Notes under the pieces: model-generated
What the model was told of the DNA's origin: nothing
The model's input: the letters and a program-made list of their open reading frames with translations, nothing else
Database searches by the model: none
Made by a program: the position numbers and the translations under genes
Source: Psychromonas aquimarina ATCC BAA-1526
Lineage (GTDB): Bacteria > Pseudomonadota > Gammaproteobacteria > Enterobacterales > Psychromonadaceae
Assembly: GCF_000428725.1 (NCBI RefSeq)
Contig: NZ_AUAM01000026.1
Location: 1-64,000, forward strand
Reading direction: 5' to 3'
Length of the DNA: 64,000 nt
Part shown: positions 1-8,756 of the stretch, piece after piece
How positions within the stretch are numbered: the first letter of the stretch is position 1
Layout: the number at the start of each line of letters is the position of its first letter

Positions 1-711
1 TTTGTTCCTTACGGCGCAACATTCCTGATGTTTATGGAATACGCACGTAACGGTTTACGTATGTCTGCATTAATGAAGCAGCGTGCTATTCAGGTATTTA
101 CTCATGACTCAATCGGTCTGGGTGAAGACGGCCCTACTCACCAGCCGGTAGAGCAGATTGCCAGCCTGCGTTTAACGCCGAATATGAACACATGGCGCCC
201 ATGTGACAGTGTTGAGTCTGCGGTTTCATGGAAATCTGCAATCGAACGCACTGACGGTCCGACATCACTTATCTTCAGCCGTCAAAACCTTAAACCGCAG
301 CCGCGTGATGCACAGCAGCTGAGCGATGTTGCTAAAGGTGGTTACATCTTACTAGACAGTGAAAATGCACCTGAAATCATCTTAATTGCAACGGGCTCTG
401 AAGTTGAATTAGCAGTACAGGCACACGCTGAACTGACAGCCCAGGGTAAAGCAGTACGTGTAGTTTCTATTCCTTGTACAGATGTTTTCGAAAAACAAAG
501 CGCACAGTACAAAGAATCTGTATTACCTTCAGCAGTTACTAAGCGTGTTGCCATTGAAGCGGGTATTGCTGATTACTGGTACAAATATGTAGGCCTGAAC
601 GGCAAAGTTATCGGCATGACAACATTTGGTGAATCAGCACCGGCTGAGCAGTTATTTGAAATGTTCGGTTTCACAGTTGAAAATGTCGTTGACGCGGCTA
701 ATAGTTTATAA
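1..711 (+). CDS. tkt: Transketolase, C-terminal part (5' end outside window)
   Basis: This is the last 236 codons of a thiamine-diphosphate-dependent transketolase, which moves two-carbon ketol units between sugar phosphates in the non-oxidative pentose phosphate pathway. The visible part starts in the pyrimidine-binding domain: it reads VPYGATF, then FMEYARNG, then [15 protein letters not shown], the typical transketolase signature. The C-terminal domain follows ([13 protein letters not shown] and [15 protein letters not shown]). The frame is open from the first base, so the gene begins before the window. It is followed by an inverted repeat and then udp on the same strand. Which paralogue it is (tktA or tktB type) cannot be decided from this part. 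Confidence 0.97.
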   Translation, partial: FVPYGATFLMFMEYARNGLRMSALMKQRAIQVFTHDSIGLGEDGPTHQPVEQIASLRLTPNMNTWRPCDSVESAVSWKSAIERTDGPTSLIFSRQNLKPQPRDAQQLSDVAKGGYILLDSENAPEIILIATGSEVELAVQAHAELTAQGKAVRVVSIPCTDVFEKQSAQYKESVLPSAVTKRVAIEAGIADYWYKYVGLNGKVIGMTTFGESAPAEQLFEMFGFTVENVVDAANSL

Positions 712-723
712 ACCTTAAAAATA

Positions 724-777
724 ACAGCAGACGAGACACTGAGGTCATTTTCCTTAGTTTGTTAACTGGTCTGCTGT
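724..777 (+). terminator. Inverted repeat between tkt and udp, weak terminator candidate
   Basis: A 9-base inverted repeat, ACAGCAGAC at 724-732 and GTCTGCTGT at 769-777, encloses a 36-base loop 13 bases after the tkt stop. No T-run follows, so a rho-independent terminator is doubtful. It could be a transcript-stabilising hairpin or a regulatory structure ahead of udp. Confidence 0.3.
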
Positions 778-806
778 AACCACAATTTAATCAAAGGAGT
801 TTTACA

Positions 807-1565
807 ATGTCAGATGTATTTCACTTAGGCTTAACCAAAAAAATGTTAGACGGCGCAAGCTTAGCAATCGTACCGGGCGATCCGGAGCGTGTTAAAAAAA
901 TTGCTGAATTAATGGAAGATGCAACTTTCCTTGCAAGTCACCGCGAATACACCAGCTACCTAGCTTACATCGACGGTAAAGCAGTAGTTATCTGTTCAAC
1001 AGGTATTGGTGGTCCGTCTACTTCTATTGCAGTAGAAGAGCTGGCACAGTTAGGCGTAACAACTTTCTTACGCGTTGGTACAACGGGTGCTATCCAGTCT
1101 CACGTAAATGTTGGTGATGTTATTGTAACTCAGGCATCTGTACGTCTTGACGGTGCAAGCCTGCACTTTGCACCAATGGAATTCCCAGCGGCGGCTAACT
1201 TTGACTGTACAACTGCAATGGTAGCGGCTTGTCGTGATGCAGGTGTTGAACCTCACGTTGGTATTACAGCTTCTTCTGATACTTTCTACCCGGGTCAGGA
1301 GCGTTACGATACAGTAACAGGCCGTATCACTCGTCAGTTTAAAGGTTCTATGCAGGAGTGGCAGGATCTTGGTGTACTTAACTACGAGATGGAATCAGCT
1401 ACACTGTTCACCATGTGTGCATCACAGGGCTGGCGTGCTGCATGTGTTGCCGGCGTTATTGTAAACCGTACTCAGCAGGAGATTCCTGATGAAGCGACAA
1501 TGAAGAAAACTGAAGTTAGTGCTATTTCAATTGTTGTTGACGCGGCTAAAAAATTACTAGTTTAA
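807..1565 (+). CDS. udp: Uridine phosphorylase
   Basis: The product catalyses phosphorolysis of uridine to uracil and ribose 1-phosphate in cytoplasmic pyrimidine salvage. It has 252 residues, against 253 in E. coli Udp. The phosphate-binding start VPGDPERV, the central STGIGGPS and [10 protein letters not shown] motifs and the base/ribose-binding [10 protein letters not shown] segment of the NP-I nucleoside phosphorylase family are all present. The start is the ATG at 807, with AAGGAG ten bases upstream. The ribose 1-phosphate produced feeds the pentose phosphate pathway, which fits its position behind transketolase. A strong terminator follows. Confidence 0.97.
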   Translation: MSDVFHLGLTKKMLDGASLAIVPGDPERVKKIAELMEDATFLASHREYTSYLAYIDGKAVVICSTGIGGPSTSIAVEELAQLGVTTFLRVGTTGAIQSHVNVGDVIVTQASVRLDGASLHFAPMEFPAAANFDCTTAMVAACRDAGVEPHVGITASSDTFYPGQERYDTVTGRITRQFKGSMQEWQDLGVLNYEMESATLFTMCASQGWRAACVAGVIVNRTQQEIPDEATMKKTEVSAISIVVDAAKKLLV

Positions 1566-1593
1566 TCCTTTAGAACCTCTCCTTTTAAAGGAT

Positions 1594-1622
1594 AAAGAAC
1601 CACCTGCGGGTGGTTCTTTTAT
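1594..1622 (+). terminator. Rho-independent terminator after udp
   Basis: A perfect 10-base stem, AAGAACCACC / GGTGGTTCTT, with loop TGCG is followed directly by T residues. It lies 29 bases after the udp stop. Confidence 0.9.
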
Positions 1623-1756
1623 ATCTGCTCCATAATACTTTTCTCAATTTATCCCCTGAAACTTTATTTTTCTACCCTCCCAACAGCAGCCCTTTTTGTT
1701 TAACTCTCAGGTTTAAAAACGTTACAATGTTTTTTTACTATTAACTGATTGAGTTT

Positions 1757-3988
1757 ATGAGCCAACCAATAATTTGTCGTGTCGCGCTGCCTGTTCCACT
1801 GCATAAACAGTTCGATTATCTGCTGCCTGATTACCTGTTAAAAACAGAGGCAAACAGCTTGATCGGCTGCCGCGTACGTGTGCCTTTCGGCGGCAAAAGA
1901 CAGATGGTCGGCGTGATTTGTGAAGTTAATCCACACTGTGATTACGCAGTTGATAAATTAAAAACGATCAGCCGTCTGATTGATCAGCAGCCCCTGTTAA
2001 ACGAAAAAGTCTGGTCACTGCTGCGCTGGGCCTCTTTTTATTATCTTCACCCTTTTGGTGATGTCTTTCAGCAGGCTATTCCAACTCTATTACGCCAGGG
2101 TAAAGAAACAGCTTTTAAAGGCAGTGAACACTGGCAGTTAAGCAGCACTGATTTTAATTTGGATGATTTTAAACGTGCTAAAAAACAGCATGAGGTTTTG
2201 TCTCTGCTGCACAACTCCTGCTTATCAACTCAAGCGCTTAAAGATCAAGGGATCAGCCGTCCTACTCTCAAGGCACTGCAGGATAAAGGAATAATCGAAG
2301 CCGTAGAACTGCAGCCCAGTATAAATACAAACTGGTCAGATTCATTTTCAGAAAATAGCCAAAAGCCGAATTTAACCCCGGAGCAGGCTATTGCTATCAG
2401 CGCAGTTAATCAGCAGGCGGATAAATTCAAATGCTTTTTATTAGAAGGGATCACCGGCAGCGGCAAAACCGAAGTTTATCTCAATATCATTAAACCTGTA
2501 TTACAGGCCGGCAGACAGGCCCTGATAATAGTACCGGAGATAGGCCTGACACCGCAGACAGTGAAACGCTTTCAGGCGCGCTTTAATGTGCCCGTTTACC
2601 TCAAGCATTCTGCTTTAAATTCTCGGGAGCAGCTGGATACCTGGTTACATGCCAGACAAGGCAGCGGCGCTATTATCATAGGCACACGCAGTACGGTGTT
2701 TTCCGACTTTAAAAATCTCGGCATTATTATTCTAGATGAAGAGCACGATGCCTCTTTTAAGCAGCAGGATGGTTTCCGCTACCATGCCCGTGATTTTGCA
2801 ATTAAACGTGCTTCATTAGAAAAAATTCCCGTTGTATTAGGCACTGCAACTCCTTCTCTGGAAACGCTGCATAATGCATTACAGGGGAAATACCAGCATC
2901 TGCATCTTACCGAACGCGCCGGTAATGCCAGACCACCGGCCAGCAGCTTAATTAACCTCGCCGGTCTGCCGCTGAAATCCGGCTTATCACCGCAGTTAAT
3001 TGAGCTGATGCATAAACACCTGGCCAGAAACAACCAGGTCATTTTATTTTTAAACCGGCGTGGCTATGCCCCGGTTTTAATGTGTCATGAGTGCGGCTGG
3101 TTAGTAAAATGTCAGCGCTGCGACGCCTTTTATACTTATCATAAATCAGCCAATTATCTGCACTGTCACCACTGCACTTCGACCCTGCCTATCCCTAGAC
3201 AGTGTAATGACTGCGGTTCAACACAGTTAATCTCCACCGGAGTCGGTACAGAACAGTTAGAAGAAACGCTTAATGAGCTTTTTCCCGAGCATCCCGTTGT
3301 CCGTATTGACCGCGATAATACCCGTAAAAAAGAGAGTTTTAACCAGTATCTAAGCGATATTAATAACGGTAAATACAAAATTCTGCTGGGTACGCAGATG
3401 TTAGCAAAGGGTCATCACTTTCCCGATGTAACTTTAGCTGCATTAATTGATGTTGACGGTGCTCTGTTCTGCAATGACTACCGTGCCAGTGAACGCTTAG
3501 CCCAGCTGTTTACCCAGGTCGCCGGGCGTGCCGGACGTGAAGAGAAAAAAGGGCAGGTAGTATTACAGACGCATCACCCGGAGCACAGTTTATTACAGGA
3601 TCTGGTTAATAACGGTTATCTGGAATTTTCACGCAGTGCCCTGCAGGAGCGCGCATTAGCTCAGCTGCCTCCCTGTTCTTTCCAGGCTTTATTTCGCGCA
3701 GAATCCGATAACGCCACATTAGCGGAAAGCTTTTTAGCTTTATGTAAACAGATACTCATGCAGATAAGTGAGAATAATAAAACCACGCAGCGGATCTTAA
3801 TTTTAGGACCCATTCCTGCGTCAATGGAGCGCCGGGCCGGCAAGTACCGTTTTCAGCTGTTAATACAAAGTGATCAGCGCAGCTTGATTACAAAAACCTT
3901 AAATCAGGCATTACACAAGTTAGATGCGCTTCCGGAAGGCCGTAAAGTGCGCTGGTCAATTGACGTGGATCCGATCGACTTTGTTTAA
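1757..3988 (+). CDS. priA: Primosomal protein N' (replication restart helicase PriA)
   Basis: PriA is a 3'-5' DNA helicase that recognises stalled or repaired forks and loads the replisome through PriB/DnaT/DnaC. The length of 743 residues matches the family (E. coli 732). The N-terminal part is the 3'-DNA-binding domain. The helicase core has Walker A GITGSGKTE (about residue 232), the DEEH box (about 327) and VAGRAGR in motif VI. Between the helicase lobes lies the zinc-binding insertion with paired cysteines (CHECGWLVKCQRC, then CHHC and CNDCGS), needed for primosome assembly. The gene is monocistronic on the plus strand and converges with the flavoprotein gene downstream, 66 bases away. 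Confidence 0.97.
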   Translation: MSQPIICRVALPVPLHKQFDYLLPDYLLKTEANSLIGCRVRVPFGGKRQMVGVICEVNPHCDYAVDKLKTISRLIDQQPLLNEKVWSLLRWASFYYLHPFGDVFQQAIPTLLRQGKETAFKGSEHWQLSSTDFNLDDFKRAKKQHEVLSLLHNSCLSTQALKDQGISRPTLKALQDKGIIEAVELQPSINTNWSDSFSENSQKPNLTPEQAIAISAVNQQADKFKCFLLEGITGSGKTEVYLNIIKPVLQAGRQALIIVPEIGLTPQTVKRFQARFNVPVYLKHSALNSREQLDTWLHARQGSGAIIIGTRSTVFSDFKNLGIIILDEEHDASFKQQDGFRYHARDFAIKRASLEKIPVVLGTATPSLETLHNALQGKYQHLHLTERAGNARPPASSLINLAGLPLKSGLSPQLIELMHKHLARNNQVILFLNRRGYAPVLMCHECGWLVKCQRCDAFYTYHKSANYLHCHHCTSTLPIPRQCNDCGSTQLISTGVGTEQLEETLNELFPEHPVVRIDRDNTRKKESFNQYLSDINNGKYKILLGTQMLAKGHHFPDVTLAALIDVDGALFCNDYRASERLAQLFTQVAGRAGREEKKGQVVLQTHHPEHSLLQDLVNNGYLEFSRSALQERALAQLPPCSFQALFRAESDNATLAESFLALCKQILMQISENNKTTQRILILGPIPASMERRAGKYRFQLLIQSDQRSLITKTLNQALHKLDALPEGRKVRWSIDVDPIDFV

Positions 3989-4054
3989 CTCTTACAATAA
4001 ATATTTCACCTCACTGTCAGACAGGGCCTGGCAGCGGGGTAAAAATAACAACAG

Positions 4055-5713
4055 CTATTTATTTAGTGATTTCCAGGTTTTAAAACCGCCACTTAAGTTT
4101 TTCACTTTATAACCTAAATTGGTCAATAAGCGCGCTGCAACATGACCACGTAATCCTACCTGGCAGTAAATTAAGATCTCCTTACTCTTATCAAGCTTCG
4201 CTAAATTAGCACGCAGATCATCCACCGGAATGTTAATTGCGCCATGGATCATGCCCATATTATCAACTTCATTTTCGCTGCGTACATCCACCAGCATCTG
4301 TTTGTCAGAAAGTGACTCAAGCTCTTCACTATGGAAAATAACTTCGTTCCCCTTCATTACATTCGATGCCACCAGGCCGGCCTGGTTAACCACATCACGC
4401 GCAGAGCCGAACGGAGGGGCATAACAAAGCTCAAGATCCTGCAGATCATAAACAGTTAAAGCGGCGCGCTGCGCAACAGAGATAACATCGATACGCTTAT
4501 CAACACCGTCTTTACCCACCGCCTGCGCACCTAAAATCAAACCGTTATTCGGATCAAACAGCAGCTTTAAAGTCACCGGATGTGCGCCGGGGTAATAACC
4601 CGCATGGCTGGCCGCATGCACATAGACTTTTTCATAGGGCATTGCTTTACGCTGCAGTGATTTTTCATTTAACCCTGTCGATGCAACTGCTAAATCAAAC
4701 ACTTTACAAATTGCCGTGCCCTGTGTTTTTTTGTAGGTCTCGGCGGCGCCAAAGATATTATTAGCAGCCAGGCGCCCCTGGCGATTAGCCGGCCCAGCTA
4801 GAGGTGCCAGCATCGCCTCACCCGTTACAAATTCAGGATCTTCAATAACGTCACCCACCGCAAAAACAGCATCATCACTAGTCTGCATAAATTCATTTAC
4901 TTTTATGCCTCCTAATTCACCAATCTCTAAACCAGCCTTAACAGCTAAAGATGTTTCCGGCTTTACCCCTACCGCCATAATTAACAGGTTTGTTTCCAGT
5001 GTAGAGCCGTCATTAAGTGTTAATATTAATGATTTATCAGCGGGAGCGCTGGGGGCGACTTCCTGCAGTGTTTTGCCTAATTTTAATTCCACTTTATGCT
5101 GCTGCAGCTCTTCATGCAGGACAGCGGCAATTTCCATATCAACGGGTGCCATCACTTGCGGTGCTAGTTCCACTAAAGTGACCTTGATATTACGCTGACG
5201 CAGTGCTTCGGCCATCTCTAAACCGATAAATCCGCCGCCGCATACCGTGGCATGCTCAGGTTTATTAACTTCAATAGAGCTGATAATGGCATCCATATCC
5301 GGTACATTACGCAGTGTATGGGTTAAATGGTTATGTATGCCCGAAATGGGAGGAACAAAGGGGCCTGCGCCGGGACTTAAAAGCAGCGCATCATATGATT
5401 CTGTATAAGTCCGCTCAGCAGCGGTATCTCTAACTGTGACTGTTTTAGCTTGTTTATCGATGGCCGTTACTTCATTATGCACACGCACATCAACATTAAA
5501 ACGTTTTTTAAAACTTTCCGGTGTCTGCAGTAATAACGCCTCTCTTAACTCGATTTCCCCCCCGATATGATAGGGCAGGCCGCAGTTGGCAAACGAAATA
5601 TTAGGACCTCGTTCAAACATAATAATTTCAGCCTGTTCATCTAAGCGGCGAGCCCTGGCTGCCGCCGATGCACCGCCGGCAACGCCGCCGATAATTAATA
5701 CTTTTTTAGCCAT
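4055..5713 (-). CDS. CoA-disulfide/polysulfide reductase with C-terminal rhodanese domain
   Basis: This is a 552-residue flavoprotein of the CoADR-Rhd type, like the NADH-dependent persulfide/polysulfide reductase (Npsr) of Shewanella. It has an N-terminal Rossmann FAD site (IIGGVAGGASAAAR), then the single active-site cysteine in SFANCGLPYHIGG (about residue 43), a second dinucleotide site (VCGGGFIGLEMAE) and FAD-binding FAVGDV. From about residue 465 a rhodanese domain follows (LVDVRSENEVD, IYCQVGLRGH) with its own catalytic cysteine. The family reduces CoA persulfides or polysulfides with NAD(P)H. It is divergent from the ArsR-type regulator, and a palindrome in the shared promoter region suggests control by sulfide or persulfide. 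The exact substrate is inferred. Confidence 0.9.
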   Translation of the reverse strand: MAKKVLIIGGVAGGASAAARARRLDEQAEIIMFERGPNISFANCGLPYHIGGEIELREALLLQTPESFKKRFNVDVRVHNEVTAIDKQAKTVTVRDTAAERTYTESYDALLLSPGAGPFVPPISGIHNHLTHTLRNVPDMDAIISSIEVNKPEHATVCGGGFIGLEMAEALRQRNIKVTLVELAPQVMAPVDMEIAAVLHEELQQHKVELKLGKTLQEVAPSAPADKSLILTLNDGSTLETNLLIMAVGVKPETSLAVKAGLEIGELGGIKVNEFMQTSDDAVFAVGDVIEDPEFVTGEAMLAPLAGPANRQGRLAANNIFGAAETYKKTQGTAICKVFDLAVASTGLNEKSLQRKAMPYEKVYVHAASHAGYYPGAHPVTLKLLFDPNNGLILGAQAVGKDGVDKRIDVISVAQRAALTVYDLQDLELCYAPPFGSARDVVNQAGLVASNVMKGNEVIFHSEELESLSDKQMLVDVRSENEVDNMGMIHGAINIPVDDLRANLAKLDKSKEILIYCQVGLRGHVAARLLTNLGYKVKNLSGGFKTWKSLNK

Positions 5714-5804
5714 TGTTTACTCCGAAATTTTTTATATTTATACAAAACTGCAGCACAAACCTATGCAGCCTTAAGATTAAGCTCTGAAATCATAATAAAC
5801 ACTC

Positions 5805-5824
5805 AAATTAGAAATGTCTAATTT
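5805..5824. promoter_or_regulatory. Palindromic operator candidate for the ArsR/BigR-like repressor
   Basis: AAATTAGA-AATG-TCTAATTT is a perfect 8+8 palindrome with a 4-base spacer, placed in the divergent intergenic region between the flavoprotein gene and the regulator gene. AT-rich palindromes of this layout are typical operators of BigR/SqrR-type ArsR repressors. A related half-site, CTCTAAATTA, lies just downstream at about 5831-5840. Confidence 0.6.
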
Positions 5825-5898
5825 ATATTTCTCTAAATTATTATTTGCTAATACAAAAATCTTAGGTACACTTCTGGTTAATGATAAAAGGAGTCACA

Positions 5899-6204
5899 AT
5901 GAAAAATAAATTAGCACTGATACATGAGAAAGCCGGCGAAGTTAGCGAAATACTTAAGCTAATGGCCCATAAAGACCGCATGGTGGTGTTATGTCTGTTA
6001 TCCGATGGTGAAATGAGCGTCACCGAATTACGCGAACATACCCAGTTAAGTCAGTCGGCATTCTCACAGCATTTAGGCGTTTTAAGAAAAAATGAGCTTG
6101 TGACAGTCAGAAAAGAATCACAGCAGGTTTTTTACTCAATTGCAGATCCGCGGGTCAGTTTGTTATTAAGCGCACTGCAGCAGGCTTTTTGTCCTGATGA
6201 ATAG
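5899..6204 (+). CDS. ArsR-family repressor, BigR/SqrR-like (persulfide sensor candidate)
   Basis: This 101-residue winged-helix protein has an ArsR HTH around residues 41-72 (SVTELREHTQLSQSAFSQHLGVLRK). The start is the ATG at 5899 behind AAAGGAG; an in-frame ATG at 5881 lies upstream of that Shine-Dalgarno sequence. It lacks the metal-binding CVC motif of arsenic sensors. It has one cysteine in VVLCLLSDGE (about 32) and one in AFCPDE (about 98), the two positions that form a di-/tetrasulfide bridge in BigR and SqrR. It stands immediately before two sulfur-transporter genes and divergent from a persulfide reductase. I infer a repressor released by reactive sulfur species. Confidence 0.85.
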   Translation: MKNKLALIHEKAGEVSEILKLMAHKDRMVVLCLLSDGEMSVTELREHTQLSQSAFSQHLGVLRKNELVTVRKESQQVFYSIADPRVSLLLSALQQAFCPDE

Positions 6205-6234
6205 GCACATTAGACTTATTAACTGGAGGTAGAG

Positions 6235-6657
6235 ATGGAGAATTTTTCCCCCTGGTCAGCATTAGCAGGCGGTGCTCTGCTGGGCCTGTCGGCAGCGGTT
6301 CTTATGCTGTTTTCTGGAAAGGTAGCCGGTATCAGCGGCATTATCAGTGGCTTATTCACCAGGCAGAAAAATGAATTCAGCTGGCGTTTAGCTTTTCTTA
6401 CGGGCATGGCATTAAGCCTGTTTATTCTGCAGCCTTTTTCTATCGATCTTCCCGAACTTATCAAACAGCCTGTTATTTCTATTATAGCAGCCGGTTTTCT
6501 GGTTGGATTCGGTACGCGTTTAGGTAACGGCTGTACCAGTGGTCACGGCATCATAGGCTTAGGACGTTTTTCAAAACGTTCAATAACCGCAACAGTGATT
6601 TTTATGGCGGCGGCGGTTATTGTTGTTTTCATCCGCAGCCGTTTAGGAGTTTTATAA
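6235..6657 (+). CDS. YeeE/YedE-family membrane transporter, first half (PmpA-like)
   Basis: A 140-residue integral membrane protein with about four hydrophobic segments. It carries the YeeE/YedE signature GFGTRLGNGCTSGHG around the conserved cysteine (about residue 101) and the earlier SGKVAGISGI motif. YeeE/YedE proteins take up thiosulfate or related sulfur compounds, passing the substrate along cysteines. The start has GGAGGT five bases upstream. It overlaps the next gene in a TAATG junction, so the two half-size subunits are translationally coupled. It lies 30 bases after the BigR-like regulator, in what is probably one operon. Confidence 0.88.
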   Translation: MENFSPWSALAGGALLGLSAAVLMLFSGKVAGISGIISGLFTRQKNEFSWRLAFLTGMALSLFILQPFSIDLPELIKQPVISIIAAGFLVGFGTRLGNGCTSGHGIIGLGRFSKRSITATVIFMAAAVIVVFIRSRLGVL

Positions 6658-7121
6658 TGTTTACAATTATTGTCGGACTTATCTGCGGCCTTTTATTCGG
6701 ATCCGGTATGATCATATCGGGCATGGTAGATCCAGCCAAGGTAACCGCTTTTTTGAATATAAGCGGAGACTGGGATCCTAGTCTTATGTTTGTTATGGGT
6801 GGCGCACTTGCCGTGTTTACACCAATTTATCATCTTGTAATAAAAAAACGCGGCCGGGCACTCAATGGAGAAAAATTCAGCTGGGCATCCAATACACAAG
6901 TGGACGGCACATTAATAGCCGGAGCTGCCGTTTTCGGTATCGGCTGGGGACTGGCCGGTTTTTGTCCCGGTCCGGTTATGGCCAGTCTTGGCGGAGGATC
7001 CTTAACTATTTTTATTTTTCTTGCCAGTATGTTAACCGGTACAGCGGCCGCTAGACACTATCTGCGCGGTGCTTTTCCCCTGCCTTTTCTAGGGCGATAT
7101 AAAAGCAGCAGTTCAGCTTAA
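6657..7121 (+). CDS. YeeE/YedE-family membrane transporter, second half (PmpB-like, DUF6691)
   Basis: A 154-residue membrane protein paired with the preceding gene. It has the motif GSGMIISGMVDPAKV near the N-terminus and the second YeeE/YedE signature GWGLAGFCPGP with its conserved cysteine (about residue 102). Together the two subunits correspond to one full-length YeeE, a sulfur-compound channel. Two-gene versions next to BigR-type regulators and rhodanese or sulfur dioxygenase genes are common in sulfide detoxification loci. Here the partner enzyme is the divergent CoADR-Rhd flavoprotein. Confidence 0.87.
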   Translation: MFTIIVGLICGLLFGSGMIISGMVDPAKVTAFLNISGDWDPSLMFVMGGALAVFTPIYHLVIKKRGRALNGEKFSWASNTQVDGTLIAGAAVFGIGWGLAGFCPGPVMASLGGGSLTIFIFLASMLTGTAAARHYLRGAFPLPFLGRYKSSSSA

Positions 7122-7160
7122 AGAGGCAGCTAATTTACTGTGATTATGTGATATGCGCTG

Positions 7161-8756
7161 TCACAGCAGTATACCGCAGCCGGCCGGATCGTCATTAAAA
7201 CAGAACAGGTTTCTTCCCTGCTCTTTTGCCTGATACAAAGCACTGTCGGCACGCTTTATGAGCATTTCTCCAGGTTCATCAACAGCTCTGACAGCACCGC
7301 CGATACTTATCGTCAAAGGGCGTCCCGGCAGCAGATCTCCCCAGTCAGCTGATTCAATACAGTCGCGTAAACGTTCCGCCAGCAGAGAAACCTTTAACAC
7401 TGAGGTTTCGCTAAGCAGCACCAGAAACTCCTCCCCGCCATAGCGCATCACACTGTCTATTTTACGCACCTCCTGCAGCAGTAATGACGCTAAGCGCTTT
7501 AAAACCAGATCACCGACCTGATGTGAAAAATTGTCATTAACTGTTTTAAAATAGTCCGCATCAATTAATAATGCAGCATAAATTCCAGTCCGGTTGTTCA
7601 GCTCCGTCTCTAACCAGCGGCGGTTAAATACCTGTGTTAAAGGATCCGTAAATGCGTCCTGCTGCAGGCGCTCAACAAGTGTAAAATGCCCTTCAACCTT
7701 CTGCTTTAAATGCATATTCTCCTGTTGAGTACACTGAATGGTAAGCAGACGCTCCATTTTTTCTAATTTTTGCGAACAGTTACAATTGAGATTACCAACA
7801 GATATTTTATTTATTAATAACAGATGCAGCTGATGTGCTTTCTGCTCACTGTGCAGAGCTTTATCAAAATCATCAATAGCGGCATAAGCCCCGCTTAATG
7901 CTTCATGGATACTTAACTCTAATGAATGACTGCCTCTTCCGGCACTATTAGCCAGAAGCATTGCTAATAAGCGGATCCCTTTTAATGCATTATCAGAAGC
8001 AACAAAACACCAGCCTAACTCCAGCTGGATCATGTTTCTAACCCGGTTTTCCAGCCCCTTGGCCGCCAGCTCCTTTGCCAGGCGGATAGCGGCTAAAGCT
8101 TCGCGCAGATTACCTTTTTTGCGCTGAATCATTGCCTGATATAAATGACTAAGTGCCTTATATTCAGTAACTTCTGAGATAACATTATTATGCTTACAGT
8201 CATCCAGGTATGTCTGCGCTTTATCTAATTTATGCACAGAGATACAGCTGGCTATAAGATGAAAGTCCAGTCTTGCGTGAACATCTGCACAGCTCACTCC
8301 CTGCGCAAGAGATTTACCTTTATCAAAATATTTAAGTGCGCCGCTGTGATCACCGATAATCTGCAGCTGCCGGCCTATCCCCAGCAGAGCCTCTATGAAA
8401 TAGTTAACATCACCTGACTCCGCACTATAAGCTCCAACCTTTAACCAGCCTTCGGCAGCTTCCTGATACAACTCCGTATCATGCTGGCGGTTACTCAATT
8501 CGGTTAAAATCTGTAATTTATCAAGGCTGTGAGCATTTACAGAAAAGCTGCCGCCGCCGTGATCTGCGACCGGTAAACTTTCTTCATCTTCACCTAAGTC
8601 TGTAAGAATTTCAGATAAAAGAAACTCTCCGCGCAGCCTTTCCCTGTCCCTCTGAGCTTTCTCATCAATAAACTGGCGGCATAAAAACAGCGCACGATTA
8701 GCCTGCTGTTCCTGCACCTCCTGACGGACAGGTTGTAAGAGTGATGCGGTTTTCAT
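7161..8756 (-). CDS. Diguanylate cyclase with N-terminal TPR region
   Basis: This 531-residue cytoplasmic protein makes cyclic di-GMP from GTP. Residues 1-330 are helical tetratricopeptide-like repeats, followed by a short coiled coil and a GGDEF domain from about residue 365 (DPLTQVFNRRWLE). The active site is GGEEF at 440-444. An allosteric I-site RKID sits exactly five residues before it, so product inhibition is likely. No signal peptide or transmembrane segment is seen, and the TPR part presumably senses a protein partner. Its ATG overlaps the stop of the upstream TPR gene (ATGA), so the two are co-translated. Confidence 0.9.
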   Translation of the reverse strand: MKTASLLQPVRQEVQEQQANRALFLCRQFIDEKAQRDRERLRGEFLLSEILTDLGEDEESLPVADHGGGSFSVNAHSLDKLQILTELSNRQHDTELYQEAAEGWLKVGAYSAESGDVNYFIEALLGIGRQLQIIGDHSGALKYFDKGKSLAQGVSCADVHARLDFHLIASCISVHKLDKAQTYLDDCKHNNVISEVTEYKALSHLYQAMIQRKKGNLREALAAIRLAKELAAKGLENRVRNMIQLELGWCFVASDNALKGIRLLAMLLANSAGRGSHSLELSIHEALSGAYAAIDDFDKALHSEQKAHQLHLLLINKISVGNLNCNCSQKLEKMERLLTIQCTQQENMHLKQKVEGHFTLVERLQQDAFTDPLTQVFNRRWLETELNNRTGIYAALLIDADYFKTVNDNFSHQVGDLVLKRLASLLLQEVRKIDSVMRYGGEEFLVLLSETSVLKVSLLAERLRDCIESADWGDLLPGRPLTISIGGAVRAVDEPGEMLIKRADSALYQAKEQGRNLFCFNDDPAGCGILL

